Assembly (NCBI GenBank): GCA_963815965.1
Contig: CAWFIT010000002.1
Coordinates: forward strand, 124,001 to 188,000
Origin: DASVFB01 sp963815965
Lineage (GTDB): Bacteria; Actinomycetota; Thermoleophilia; Gaiellales; Gaiellaceae
DNA length: 64,000 nucleotides
Direction of reading: 5' to 3'
In this document: positions 44,964-52,772 of the stretch, piece by piece
Numbering within the stretch: position 1 is the first letter of the stretch
How the letters are laid out: each line of letters begins with the position of its first letter
Notes under the pieces: model-generated
Told to the model about the DNA's origin: nothing
The model's database searches: none
What the model saw: the letters and a program-made list of their open reading frames with translations, nothing else
Made by a program: the position numbers and the translations under genes

Positions 44964-46379
44964 ATGGCTGCCGCGGCTCCCCGCCGCACCAAGATCGTCG
45001 CGACGATCGGCCCAGTTTCCGAGAATCACGACACGCTGCTCGCTCTCGCCGAGGCGGGGATGGACGCCGCCCGCCTCAACTTCTCGCACGGGACGCACGC
45101 GGACATGGCGCGGCGCACCGAGCTCCTCCGGCAGGTGCAGGACGAGATCGGCCGTCCGTTGTCGATCATCGCGGATCTCCAGGGCCCGAAGCTCCGCATC
45201 GGCGAGCTGCCCGAGCGAGTTGTGCTTCAGCGCGGCGAGGGCGTGACGCTCGTCGGCGGCGAGCAACTGCAGGACGGTTCGCTGCCCGTCAGTCCCGCGG
45301 TGATCGGGGACGTGCTCAGGCCGGGGCACGAGGTGCTGATCGACGACGGGTTGATCCGGCTGAGGGTCGAAGAGGTCGTGCAGGGCCGCGTGCATTGCGC
45401 GATCCTCGTCGGCGGCCCTGTGTCGGCGCACAAAGGCGTGAACCTTCCGGGCGTTCCGCTTCCGATTCCGGCGCTGACGCGTAAGGACACGCTCGACCTG
45501 GAGGCGGCGCTTGCGCTCGAAGTGGACTTCGTCGCGCTCTCCTTCGTTCGCTCGGCCGCGGACGTGCGAGATCTGCGGAAGCTGATCGACGACGCCGGCT
45601 CGCCGGCGCAGGTGATCGCGAAGATCGAAAAGGCGGAGGCCGTCGACACGCTCGACGAGGTACTTGCCGAGGCCGACGGCGTGATGGTCGCGCGAGGCGA
45701 CCTCGGCGTCGAGATCGGGCCCGCCGCGGTGCCGCTTCTGCAGAAGCGGATCATCCTTCGCTCACTCGAAGGCGGAAAGCCCGTGATCACCGCGACGCAG
45801 ATGCTCGAGTCGATGATCCATCAGCCCGAACCGACCCGCGCGGAGGCAAGCGACGTTGCGAACGCGATCCTCGACGGCACGTCTTCGGTGATGCTCTCCG
45901 GCGAGACCGCCGTCGGCGAGTACCCCGTCGAGGCTGTGCGAACGATGGACGAGATCGCCCGCGAGGTCGAGCCCAGCCTCGGTTACCGTCATCAAACCCC
46001 GGAAGTCGGCGACGCCCCGAGCGTCGGCAACGCGATGTCGAACGCGGCATGCGATCTCGCGGAAGCGCTGCGCGCGGCCGCGATTCTCGTACCGACGTTC
46101 AGCGGACGTACTGCGTCGATGGTCGCCCGGCTACGCCCGCGCCGTCCCGTCGTCGGGCTCAGCCACCATCAGTACGCGCTGCAGCAAATGGCGTTGGAGT
46201 GGGGAGTGACGCCGTTGCTGATTCCCGAGTCGCCGGACGTCGAGGATCTCTGGAACATCTGCATACGGGCGGCGCGCGAGGCCGGTGTCGTCATGCCAGG
46301 CGATCTCGTCGTGATAACAGCCGGGACGCAGGTCAACATCCCCGGATCGACGAACGTCATCAAAGTCGACTCCGCCTAA
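44964..46379 (+). CDS. pyk: Pyruvate kinase
   Basis: Final ATP-forming step of glycolysis. 471 residues: RRTKIVATIGPVSEN, RLNFSHGTH, ADLQGPKLRIGE, the active-site signature IAKIEKAEAVDTLDEVL, VMVARGDLGVEIG and ATQMLESMIHQPEPTRAEA. The B domain and C-terminal regulatory domain are complete. Lies 10 bp after eno, an unusual neighbour in the eno-ftsB block, and is followed by the third structured 3' element. Confidence 0.97.
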   Translation: MAAAAPRRTKIVATIGPVSENHDTLLALAEAGMDAARLNFSHGTHADMARRTELLRQVQDEIGRPLSIIADLQGPKLRIGELPERVVLQRGEGVTLVGGEQLQDGSLPVSPAVIGDVLRPGHEVLIDDGLIRLRVEEVVQGRVHCAILVGGPVSAHKGVNLPGVPLPIPALTRKDTLDLEAALALEVDFVALSFVRSAADVRDLRKLIDDAGSPAQVIAKIEKAEAVDTLDEVLAEADGVMVARGDLGVEIGPAAVPLLQKRIILRSLEGGKPVITATQMLESMIHQPEPTRAEASDVANAILDGTSSVMLSGETAVGEYPVEAVRTMDEIAREVEPSLGYRHQTPEVGDAPSVGNAMSNAACDLAEALRAAAILVPTFSGRTASMVARLRPRRPVVGLSHHQYALQQMALEWGVTPLLIPESPDVEDLWNICIRAAREAGVVMPGDLVVITAGTQVNIPGSTNVIKVDSA

Positions 46380-46545
46380 CGGCTTTCGCGCGAAATCTGC
46401 GATTTCGCGCGAGGGAGACCTTGCAGGCGCGCTTCGCGCGCGTGCAATTGGGCGGCGATTGAAAGGGGGCTCCTTCGCTCGGGGTTGGCGTGCAGCGCGG
46501 CGGAGCCGCGCTGCCGGCGACAGGTTCACCTTCGAAGGATCGGGA
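46380..46545 (+). repeat. Structured 3' element, copy 3 (after pyk)
   Basis: Hairpin 1 at 46386-46412 is perfect (TCGCGCGAAATC-TGC-GATTTCGCGCGA). GGGAGACC at 46413-46420. Hairpin 2 at 46427-46441 is GCGCGC-TTC-GCGCGC. A GAAAGG/CCTTC stem lies between. Hairpin 3 at 46492-46514 is GCAGCGCGGC-GGA-GCCGCGCTGC. The tail CGGCGACAGGTTCACCTTCG ends 36 bp before ftsB. It is the most complete copy. Confidence 0.8.
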
Positions 46546-46569
46546 TCGAGCGGCGCGAAATTGCTGCAG

Positions 46570-46905
46570 ATGGGATCGCGGAGGCGCAAGCGCCCGGCCA
46601 GGTCTCGGCTCCTGCTCCGCTGGGGCGCCGTTGTCGGCGCCTGCGTCATTGCGGCGCTGTATTACAAGCCGGCGCGCGCGTACCTGCACACGCGCGACGC
46701 GGTCGACGCACGTGCTGCGGAGGTGCAGAAGTTGCGTCGGCAACACGAACACCTGCAGCGACTCGTCGCCGCCTCGACGAGCGACGCGGAGCTCGCGCGC
46801 GAGGCTCGCCGGCTCGGGCTCGTCAAGCCGGGGGAGCACCTGTTCATCGTGAAGGGGATCAACCGCTGGCTGAAACAGCACGCTAGCGTGGACGGCGGTG
46901 GATGA
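46570..46905 (+). CDS. ftsB: Septum formation protein FtsB/DivIC family
   Basis: Divisome protein bridging FtsL and FtsQ. 111 residues: a very basic cytoplasmic start (GSRRRKRPARSRLLLRW), one membrane helix (about 20-38), then a coiled coil (VDARAAEVQKLRRQHEHLQRL) and the FtsB end pattern LAREARRLGLVKPGEHLFIV. The position between enolase/pyruvate kinase and DUF501 is the usual actinobacterial place. Start is ATG 46570; its stop overlaps the next gene's GTG. Confidence 0.9.
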   Translation: MGSRRRKRPARSRLLLRWGAVVGACVIAALYYKPARAYLHTRDAVDARAAEVQKLRRQHEHLQRLVAASTSDAELAREARRLGLVKPGEHLFIVKGINRWLKQHASVDGGG

Positions 46906-47368
46906 TCGTGCCGTCGTCGAGCGTCAGCTGGGTCGCGCGCCTCGTGCGTTCAGCCGCGTAGCCGTTCGGTGCCCTTTCGGCCGCCCGGCGGTCACCGAGC
47001 AGGCGCCGTTCGACGAGCATGGCAATCCATTTCCGACGACCTTCTGGCTGACGTGCCCGCATCTCGTTGCTGCGGTCTCGCGAGTCGAGGCAGCCGGAGG
47101 CGTCGAGCGCTGGACCGAGCGCGCGAAGCACGATCGAGATCTGGCATCGAGCCTGCGGGACGCGAACGCCGAGCAGCAGCGGTTGCGCCCCGAGCTTCCC
47201 GTCGGTGTCGGCGGGAGCACGCGGAGCGGCAGCCTCAAGTGTCTGCACGCGCACGCCGCGTTCGCGCTCGCGCGTCCCGGGTACGACCTAGGCGACAGGA
47301 TCCTCGCCGAGGTTCCGTCGCTGTGGCCCGGCGACGAGTGCTGCACGCGCGAGATGATCGATTCCTAA
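46898..47368 (+). CDS. DUF501-family protein
   Basis: 156 residues from GTG 46898, overlapping ftsB by 8 bp. Family features: VVERQLGRAPRAFSRVAVRC, PFPTTFWLTCPHLVAAVSR, LKCLHAHAAFALARPGYDLG and a final GDECCTREMI. It has several conserved Cys/His but no known biochemical role. DUF501 normally follows ftsB in actinobacteria and is commonly followed by a Ppx/GppA phosphatase, which is absent here. Confidence 0.9.
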   Translation: MDDRAVVERQLGRAPRAFSRVAVRCPFGRPAVTEQAPFDEHGNPFPTTFWLTCPHLVAAVSRVEAAGGVERWTERAKHDRDLASSLRDANAEQQRLRPELPVGVGGSTRSGSLKCLHAHAAFALARPGYDLGDRILAEVPSLWPGDECCTREMIDS

Positions 47369-47530
47369 TGCGCGCACCCGTGGCTGGGGGCCTACACACG
47401 GCGCATCGCGGCCGCCTCGGCCGGCACCAAGGCGTTTAGCCTTGCCGCAGTCCGAGTCGACCACGCTGCTTGGTGCAGACCCTCCCCACGAGCACGCGCA
47501 TTAGGAACCGATCATCTAGCTTCCAGCAAC
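47369..47530 (+). other. Intergenic, 162 bp
   Basis: No gene or structured-element copy is seen. It contains a small AAGGC-GTTTA-GCCTT stem near 47432-47446, within a wider CACCAAG/CTTGGTG repeat, and a TAGCTT box at 47517-47522 lying 8 nt before the next GTG. Confidence 0.4.
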
Positions 47531-47839
47531 GTGTCGATCCAGACTGCACGCACCGATTGGGAGCGCGGATTCGCCGAGCTCGAGGCTCAGAAGAGCGACC
47601 GTCGCCGGTACGCGCGTCTGCTCGACGCCGTCGACGCGGTGACTGCGGAGTTGCGTGCGCGGATCGGGCAGACGTTCACGCTCCAGCAACTCGTCGATGC
47701 CTACTCAGACGTCGATCGCTGGGGTCGGCACGCAGTTGCGGAACGCGCACCGTACGCGGGGTGGCCTCGCGACCTCGCAGTCGTCGAGGACGCGGCCTTC
47801 CATCTCTATGCGCGAGGCGCGCTCGACTTCCAGCCGTGA
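47531..47839 (+). CDS. Hypothetical protein (102 aa)
   Basis: Soluble, mostly helical protein from GTG 47531: ARTDWERGFAELEAQ, YARLLDAVDAVTAELRARIG, FTLQQLVDAYSDVDRWG, ending YARGALDFQP. No domain recognised. TAGCTT lies 8 nt before the start, giving leaderless geometry. It overlaps the following small membrane protein gene by 4 bp (GTGA), so both are probably made from one message. Confidence 0.65.
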   Translation: MSIQTARTDWERGFAELEAQKSDRRRYARLLDAVDAVTAELRARIGQTFTLQQLVDAYSDVDRWGRHAVAERAPYAGWPRDLAVVEDAAFHLYARGALDFQP

Positions 47840-48006
47840 ACACGAGGCGAGAACTCGACCGCCGGCGGCGACGCCGGAACCGCAACATCTACGTCGCAGT
47901 GCTCGTGATCGTCGCGTTCGGTATCGGCGTCGCCCTTGGTCAGGCCCTCCACGACAACCCTCAGCCAGGGGGCACGCAGACGACGGTTCTGACTTTCAAG
48001 CCGTAA
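47836..48006 (+). CDS. Very small single-pass membrane protein (56 aa)
   Basis: 56 residues: a strongly basic head (NTRRELDRRRRRRNRN), one membrane helix (IYVAVLVIVAFGIGVALGQAL) and a short outside tail (HDNPQPGGTQTTVLTFKP). GTG start overlaps the preceding stop. The layout with an Arg-rich cytoplasmic patch suggests binding to acidic lipids or a protein partner. Family unknown. Confidence 0.55.
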   Translation: MNTRRELDRRRRRRNRNIYVAVLVIVAFGIGVALGQALHDNPQPGGTQTTVLTFKP

Positions 48007-48049
48007 TACGTTTCAATCTAGGGCACCTTTGGGTAGGTTTCTTTCCACT

Positions 48050-48640
48050 GTGGCCTACCGTGATGTTCCCGGGCGCCGTGTGCCTGCGACCGAGCCCGAC
48101 TGGCTGACTCTCGGCCAGGCGGCGAAGTACCTCGGCGTGGCGCAGAGCACGATCCGCAAATGGTCCGACCAGGGCCGGGTGCCGGCGTTCTATACACCCG
48201 GCGGTCACCGCCGCTACCGGCGCGCGGATCTCGACAAGTTCCTCGAGAGCTCCGGTCCGGGCAGGCGCGATACGGCCGGGCCGGCGGTCCTCGTCGTGGA
48301 CGACGACGACCGCATGCGCGAGTACATGCGCGCGAGTCTCGAGCTCGAGGGCTACTCGGTATTCGAGGCGGGGAACGCGGAGGAGGGAATGGCGGTGCTC
48401 GATGGCGAGCAGCCGCCGCAGCTCATCCTCCTCGACGTGATGATGCCCGGGACTGACGGCTGGGAGATGCTCCAGCGAATTCAGGAACGGCACGGCTCGA
48501 TCCCGGTGATCATGTTCAGCGGCCAGGTGGACGAGCTTTCGGCGCAGAATGCGGAGGAGCGCGGCGCGTCCGCATTCGTCGGCAAGCCGTTCGACCCGCA
48601 GCACCTGATCGAGCAGGCAAAGGCCATACTGCCGATCTGA
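48050..48640 (+). CDS. Excisionase/MerR-type HTH fused to a C-terminal receiver
   Basis: 196 residues in reversed order compared with ordinary response regulators. Residues about 15-65 form a winged HTH (WLTLGQAAKYLGVAQSTIRKWSD, PGGHRRYRRADLDKF), and residues about 80-193 form a receiver (VLVVDDDDRM, LILLDVMMPGTDG, IMFSGQ, FVGKPFD). The phosphoacceptor Asp, acidic pair, Ser and Lys are intact. The kinase partner is unknown. Start is GTG 48050 after TAGGTT; an alternative TTG lies at 48029. Probably a DNA-binding regulator whose binding is controlled by phosphorylation from the C-terminal side. Confidence 0.85.
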   Translation: MAYRDVPGRRVPATEPDWLTLGQAAKYLGVAQSTIRKWSDQGRVPAFYTPGGHRRYRRADLDKFLESSGPGRRDTAGPAVLVVDDDDRMREYMRASLELEGYSVFEAGNAEEGMAVLDGEQPPQLILLDVMMPGTDGWEMLQRIQERHGSIPVIMFSGQVDELSAQNAEERGASAFVGKPFDPQHLIEQAKAILPI

Positions 48641-48701
48641 AGACTTGTCTCTCGCTTCGAGACGCGCTCCAGTTTGACCATGTGCGTCCTCGCCGCGCTA
48701 A

Positions 48702-48782
48702 TACTCACGCGTGTACGCCGGCGTCCACTACTCGCTCGACGTGCTCGCAGGTGGCCGCGCTCGGCTTGTTCGTCACTACAGC
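48702..48782 (+). pseudogene. Remnant of a PAP2 phosphatase C-terminus
   Basis: Translating 48702 onward gives YSRVYAGVHYSLDVLAGG, an almost perfect PAP2 motif 3 (SRxxxGxHxxxD). A TAA lies directly before it (48699), and no start or motif 1/2 is found upstream. A preceding VLAALILT in the next frame fits the helix that usually comes before the motif. This is therefore a decayed fragment of about 25 codons, not an expressed gene. Confidence 0.6.
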
Positions 48783-49228
48783 TCTTCGGCTGCTTCTAAC
48801 AGTCCTGCGACGATCACGGCCAGCGCAGCTACCAGGCTGATCCAGATCCCGATCCCGCGCCCGTCCGCGGGAAGGAATTGCTCGGGAATCGAGATCAGGC
48901 GGATGAGGACGAAGACGGTCGCGACCGCGCCGAGCGCGATCACCACGAGACTTTCGGGCACGGCCGCCGGCGGCTCGATTCCAGCCTGGCGCAGGGCGAC
49001 GAGGGCGAGCACCGCGAGGCCGATGAAGAAGACGAGCTTGCCTAGGACGCCCGTGTGCCAGCCGATCACGCTGATGGTCAGGCCGTCGCCGGAGCCCACG
49101 TACCAGCCCATCAGCGTCGAGAGCAGCAGGATCAGCCCGGAGAGCCACGTGAGCCGCTCGCCGGCCGCCCAGAGGCGCATTTGCGAGGGCGGCCTGCCAG
49201 GCTCGCGGATGGGCTCATTTGTTTGCAC
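48776..49228 (-). CDS. Small polytopic membrane protein
   Basis: About 150 residues from GTG 49228 (134 from ATG 49180). Four membrane helices: LSGLILLLSTLMGWYVG, GKLVFFIGLAVLALVAL, SLVVIALGAVATVFVLIRLI and IWISLVAALAVIVAGLL. A FLPADGRGIGIW loop precedes the last helix. I do not recognise a family. It ends AAEEL. Divergent from the zinc-ribbon gene. Confidence 0.65.
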   Translation of the reverse strand: MQTNEPIREPGRPPSQMRLWAAGERLTWLSGLILLLSTLMGWYVGSGDGLTISVIGWHTGVLGKLVFFIGLAVLALVALRQAGIEPPAAVPESLVVIALGAVATVFVLIRLISIPEQFLPADGRGIGIWISLVAALAVIVAGLLEAAEEL

Positions 49229-49292
49229 GAGGTAAAGTATGTTCACAGTGGAGAGCAGAAGGCGCGGTACGGTCACCGAGGAGGGGGTCATC

Positions 49293-49508
49293 ATGCGTGA
49301 TGTCGAGGCCGCGGAGCGCGAGCCCGCAGGCGATTTCGTGGACTTTCTCGCTGCTGGAGCGCGCGTGAAAGGGGAGTTCCACTGCTCCGAATGCGGCTAC
49401 GGCGTCACCGTGTTCCGAGCTCTCCCGGTCTGCCCGATGTGCGGCGGCAACGAGTGGGAACAGAGCGCCTGGAGCCCGCTCACCCGCGCGCGCAGCATCG
49501 TTCAGTAG
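49293..49508 (+). CDS. Small zinc-ribbon protein (71 aa)
   Basis: 71 residues from ATG 49293, chosen because GAGGGGG lies 5-6 nt before it. A TAAAGT box at 49232-49237 gives a leader of about 50 nt. Domain: two CxxC knuckles, HCSECGYG and CPMCGGNEW, spaced by about 14 residues as in rubredoxin-like or zinc-ribbon folds. N-terminal 25 residues are helical and acidic. Function unknown. Followed by two opposed copies of the structured element. Confidence 0.7.
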   Translation: MRDVEAAEREPAGDFVDFLAAGARVKGEFHCSECGYGVTVFRALPVCPMCGGNEWEQSAWSPLTRARSIVQ

Positions 49509-49640
49509 CCGTTTCGCGCGACATCTGCGATTTGGCGCGAGGCAGACGCCGTGCGCGCTTCGCGCGCGTGATCGAGAGCGGATTTTGAGATAGACGCTTC
49601 GCCGGCAGCGTGGCTTGGCCACGCTGCAAGCAGACGACGC
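49509..49640 (+). repeat. Structured 3' element, copy 4 (plus strand)
   Basis: Starts 5 nt after the zinc-ribbon stop. Hairpin 1 at 49514-49540 (two mismatches), GGCAGACG at 49541-49548, hairpin 2 GCGCGC-TTC-GCGCGC at 49553-49567. Hairpin 3 at 49605-49627 is GCAGCGTGGC-TTG-GCCACGCTGC, with a compensated C-G to T-A change. Hairpin 3 is shared with the opposite-strand copy. Confidence 0.72.
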
Positions 49641-49742
49641 GTCGAAGAAGTAAACCTCTCAGGCGCCACCGTTGGACGCGCGCGCGAAGCGCGCCCGTCC
49701 GGTCTTCTCGCTGAAAGTGCAAAGCACTTTCAGCGAAGGGCT
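49600..49742 (-). repeat. Structured 3' element, copy 5 (minus strand, shares hairpin 3)
   Basis: Reads from the stop of the minus-strand gene at 49750. Hairpin 1 at 49736-49708 is a perfect 13-bp stem (TCGCTGAAAGTGC), then GAAGACC. Hairpin 2 at 49694-49680, with outer GGAC/GTCC pairs, follows, then hairpin 3 at 49627-49605, which is also used by copy 4. Confidence 0.7.
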
Positions 49743-49749
49743 AGCGAAG

Positions 49750-50001
49750 CTAAAGCCCAAACAGGCGCTGTACCTCGGCCCACACGGTGAGGCTGAGGAC
49801 GACGAAGACGAACACGAGCAGCGCCAGCGTGAACGCGAAGCGTAGGCCGGCGAACTGAGCGGCGCGGCGGCGCTCGACGCGAAGCCGCCGCTTCGTCCGG
49901 TGGAAGCGGTACGCCGACCGGATCGCCTCACTCGAGTCCACCGGCGGCGTGTCTGCGGCCTGGGCTTCGTCCGCGTCGACCTGTGCTTCGGGCCTCGCCA
50001 C
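49750..50001 (-). CDS. Small C-tail membrane protein (83 aa)
   Basis: 83 residues from GTG 50001: an acidic start (ARPEAQVDADEAQAADTPP), a basic stretch (FHRTKRRLRVERRRAAQF) and one C-terminal membrane helix (FTLALLVFVFVVLSLTVW) followed by AEVQRLFGL. Family not recognised. Divergent from the large phosphatase gene, with 46 bp between starts. Followed on its own strand by a structured element. Confidence 0.6.
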   Translation of the reverse strand: MARPEAQVDADEAQAADTPPVDSSEAIRSAYRFHRTKRRLRVERRRAAQFAGLRFAFTLALLVFVFVVLSLTVWAEVQRLFGL

Positions 50002-50047
50002 GTGGCAGAAGTCTAGTGCGGAAGCGATACTTGTTCCGGTTTCGCCG

Positions 50048-52708
50048 ATGGTCTCGCCCAGTCCAGACGAGCTTGCAGAAAGCCGGGCCGTCCCGAGCGG
50101 GGCCCTCCGGGCGCTTGTAGACGCGCTCCACGCGACGGATTTCGGCTCGCCCCGCGACGCCCTCGAAGAATTCGCCGGGGTCACCGTGGAGATCTGCGCC
50201 GCCGAGGCGGCGGTCGTGCGGCTTGCCGAACCGGACGGAGTTGGACTGACCGCTCACGCAGTCCACGCGACGTCGCCCTCTCTCGCCGCCGAGCTCGCGG
50301 GCTCGCGCGTGGAAGTCGGCCAGGAGACGTCGTCCTCGCGGCTCGAGTTCGCATTCAGCGCGCCGATCGAGCTCGACGGTGAGCTGGCCGGCTCGCTCGA
50401 GGTCTTGCGCGACACGTCGCCGTTCTCCGAGGGCGAGCGCCTTCTCCTGCAGCTCGCGGCGGGCGGTCTCGCACTTGTCCTGCGTGCGCTCGCCTCCGGG
50501 CCGGCGGAGAACGGATCGGCGGTCGAGCGGGCGCTTGTCCTCGCCGGGGAGGCGCTCGCGGCCGGGTCGGATCCCGAGCGCGGCGCCGAGCACGTCGCGC
50601 GCCTCGCCGCGGACGCCGCGGGAGCACAGGCGGTCGTCCTCTGGGAGACCGACCACGGCGAGCCCAAGCTTGCCGCGTCGTTCGGCGAGTCGCCCGCGGC
50701 GGAGTCGGCGGCGCTTTCGGCTGCGCGGATTGCCCTCGACTCGCGCAGCTTTCTCATCCAGGAACGAATCGGTGGCGCCGCAATCGTGAGCGTACGCCTC
50801 GGCGAGCCGGCGGTTGGCGTGCTGCAGCTCGTCTTCGCGGAGGATCCGGACGAGAACGCTCTCGCGGGTCTGACGACGTTCGCGTTGAGGGCGGCGCAGA
50901 CGCTTCGAGCAGGCGACGCCGCGCGCGAAGCTGCTCGGGAGCTCGCGCGCACGCGGGCGCTGCTCGCAGTCGTCGCCCAGGCGACGGCGCAGCTTTCGCT
51001 GGAGCATGCGCTGACGACGGCGATCGAGCATGTGACCCTGCTGGTCGGAGCGGACCGAGTTGCCGTGTATCTCCGCGACGGCAAACGACTTCAGACCGCG
51101 GAGTCGCGGAACCTAGCCGGCCCGCACAACGTCGTCGCCGAGAGGCTGCTCGAGCTCTCGCTCGGCCGCTACCGAGGGCGCGGGTTGGTCGTCGTTCCGG
51201 ATTTCGATCGCGACGAATCGCTCGCCGGCGTCGGCGACGCCGCGGGCGAAGCCGGGATCCGGACGGCGCTTGCACTGCCGCTCGTCGTCCGCGGCGAAGC
51301 GATCGGGTTGCTTGCTGCATATCCCGAGCACGGCCGGGACGTCACGGGCGAGGATGAAGCGTTGCTCGGCGCGCTTGCGGCGCAGCTCGCAATCGCCGTT
51401 CAGAACGCGCGCCTGCACGAGCAGACGAAGACGCTCGCAGTCGAGCTCGATAGCTCGCTCGACGCAGAGAGGGAGGCCGCCCGGCGGGTCCGCGCCCTGT
51501 ACGACGTGTCGGAGTCGTTCGCGCAGAGCCTGTCGCTCAACACCACGCTGGACGCGCTTGCGCGGAGCGCCGTCGAGTTGCTCGGAATCGATGCGGCGGT
51601 GATCCGGATGCCTGACGCTCGCGGCGAGCTCCTCGAGGAGCGTGCCAGGTATGTGGCCGATGCGCGCCTCGGCGAGGCGGCTGTGCCGGCGCTGACGCGG
51701 CCGCAGACGTTGAATGCCGTGCCCATGCGGCGCCTCTTCCGCACCCGTCGGCCGCTGCTGCTGACGTTGGAGCTCGCGAACGAGCTCGGCGGCTCGCATC
51801 GCCTGTTCGCCCCGTTCCTCGAGAAGGGCTCGTCGGCGGCGATCGTTCCGATCGCGACACCGGGCGAGGTGATCGGAACGCTGACGCTCATCTCCTTCGA
51901 CCCAGGGCGACCGATCACGCGTGAGACGCTGGACACGGCGCTCTCGATCGCCGCCCAGGCCGCCCTGTCGATCGACAACGGGAGGCTTTACCAGCAGCAG
52001 AAGGAGTTCGCCGACACGATGCGCCGCTCGCTGCTTCCGCGCTCGCACCCCGAACTTGAGGGTCTCGAGATCGGCGAGGTGTACCAGCCGTCGACTCGTG
52101 TCGACGTCGGCGGCGACGTCTACGACTTCCTCGAGCTCGGCGACGGCAGGCTCGCCGTCGTGCTCGGCGACGTCACCGGGCACGGAATCGAGGCGACCGC
52201 CGACATGGCTATGGCGAAGTTCGTCTTCAGGTCGCTAGCCCGTGAACACCCGGGGCCGGCCGACTTTCTCGCATCGGCGAACGAGGTCGTCGTCGATGAG
52301 ATCGCGACGGCGAAGTTCATCACGATGGTCTACCTGACGATCGAGGCGACGACCGGCGCCGTCATCGGCGCGAGCGCGGGGCATCCCCCTCCTCTGCTCG
52401 TGTCGCGGGACGGCACCGTGCAGCAGCTGGAAGTTCGGGGGCTCGCGCTTGGCGTAGAGCCCCGTCAGACGTACGAGGAACGCGGGGCGCGCATCGATCC
52501 CGGCGGCGTGATCGTCATCTACACGGACGGAGTCGTGGAGGCGCGGCGCGACGGCGAGCTTTACGGGCTCGAGCGGCTGGCACAGGTCGTCGCCTCTTCG
52601 CTCGAGCTCCCCGCGGCGGAGATCGCCGGCGCGGCGATCGACGACTGCCGTTCGTTCGCCGGCGACCTCGCCGACGACTGCGCACTCGTCGTGATCAAGC
52701 GGTCCTGA
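50048..52708 (+). CDS. Multi-GAF SpoIIE/RsbU-type serine phosphatase
   Basis: Large cytoplasmic signalling phosphatase, 886 residues from ATG 50048. Three or four GAF-like sensor domains occupy about 20-150, 165-295, 310-450 and 480-630, with short helices between (AREAARELARTRALL; QTKTLAVELDSSLDAER). The PP2C/SpoIIE domain covers about 650-886: RVDVGGDVYDFLELGDGRL, LGDVTGHGIEATADM, SAGHPPPLLV and VIVIYTDGVVEARR. All metal Asp residues are present. It probably dephosphorylates an anti-sigma antagonist; no such partner is encoded here. Ligands of the GAF domains are unknown. Confidence 0.9.
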   Translation: MVSPSPDELAESRAVPSGALRALVDALHATDFGSPRDALEEFAGVTVEICAAEAAVVRLAEPDGVGLTAHAVHATSPSLAAELAGSRVEVGQETSSSRLEFAFSAPIELDGELAGSLEVLRDTSPFSEGERLLLQLAAGGLALVLRALASGPAENGSAVERALVLAGEALAAGSDPERGAEHVARLAADAAGAQAVVLWETDHGEPKLAASFGESPAAESAALSAARIALDSRSFLIQERIGGAAIVSVRLGEPAVGVLQLVFAEDPDENALAGLTTFALRAAQTLRAGDAAREAARELARTRALLAVVAQATAQLSLEHALTTAIEHVTLLVGADRVAVYLRDGKRLQTAESRNLAGPHNVVAERLLELSLGRYRGRGLVVVPDFDRDESLAGVGDAAGEAGIRTALALPLVVRGEAIGLLAAYPEHGRDVTGEDEALLGALAAQLAIAVQNARLHEQTKTLAVELDSSLDAEREAARRVRALYDVSESFAQSLSLNTTLDALARSAVELLGIDAAVIRMPDARGELLEERARYVADARLGEAAVPALTRPQTLNAVPMRRLFRTRRPLLLTLELANELGGSHRLFAPFLEKGSSAAIVPIATPGEVIGTLTLISFDPGRPITRETLDTALSIAAQAALSIDNGRLYQQQKEFADTMRRSLLPRSHPELEGLEIGEVYQPSTRVDVGGDVYDFLELGDGRLAVVLGDVTGHGIEATADMAMAKFVFRSLAREHPGPADFLASANEVVVDEIATAKFITMVYLTIEATTGAVIGASAGHPPPLLVSRDGTVQQLEVRGLALGVEPRQTYEERGARIDPGGVIVIYTDGVVEARRDGELYGLERLAQVVASSLELPAAEIAGAAIDDCRSFAGDLADDCALVVIKRS

Positions 52709-52772
52709 AGCGCGGCTATCATCATCCGCGGTTCGCGAATCGTTCGCGCCGCCCAATCGTTCTAGAAACAAC

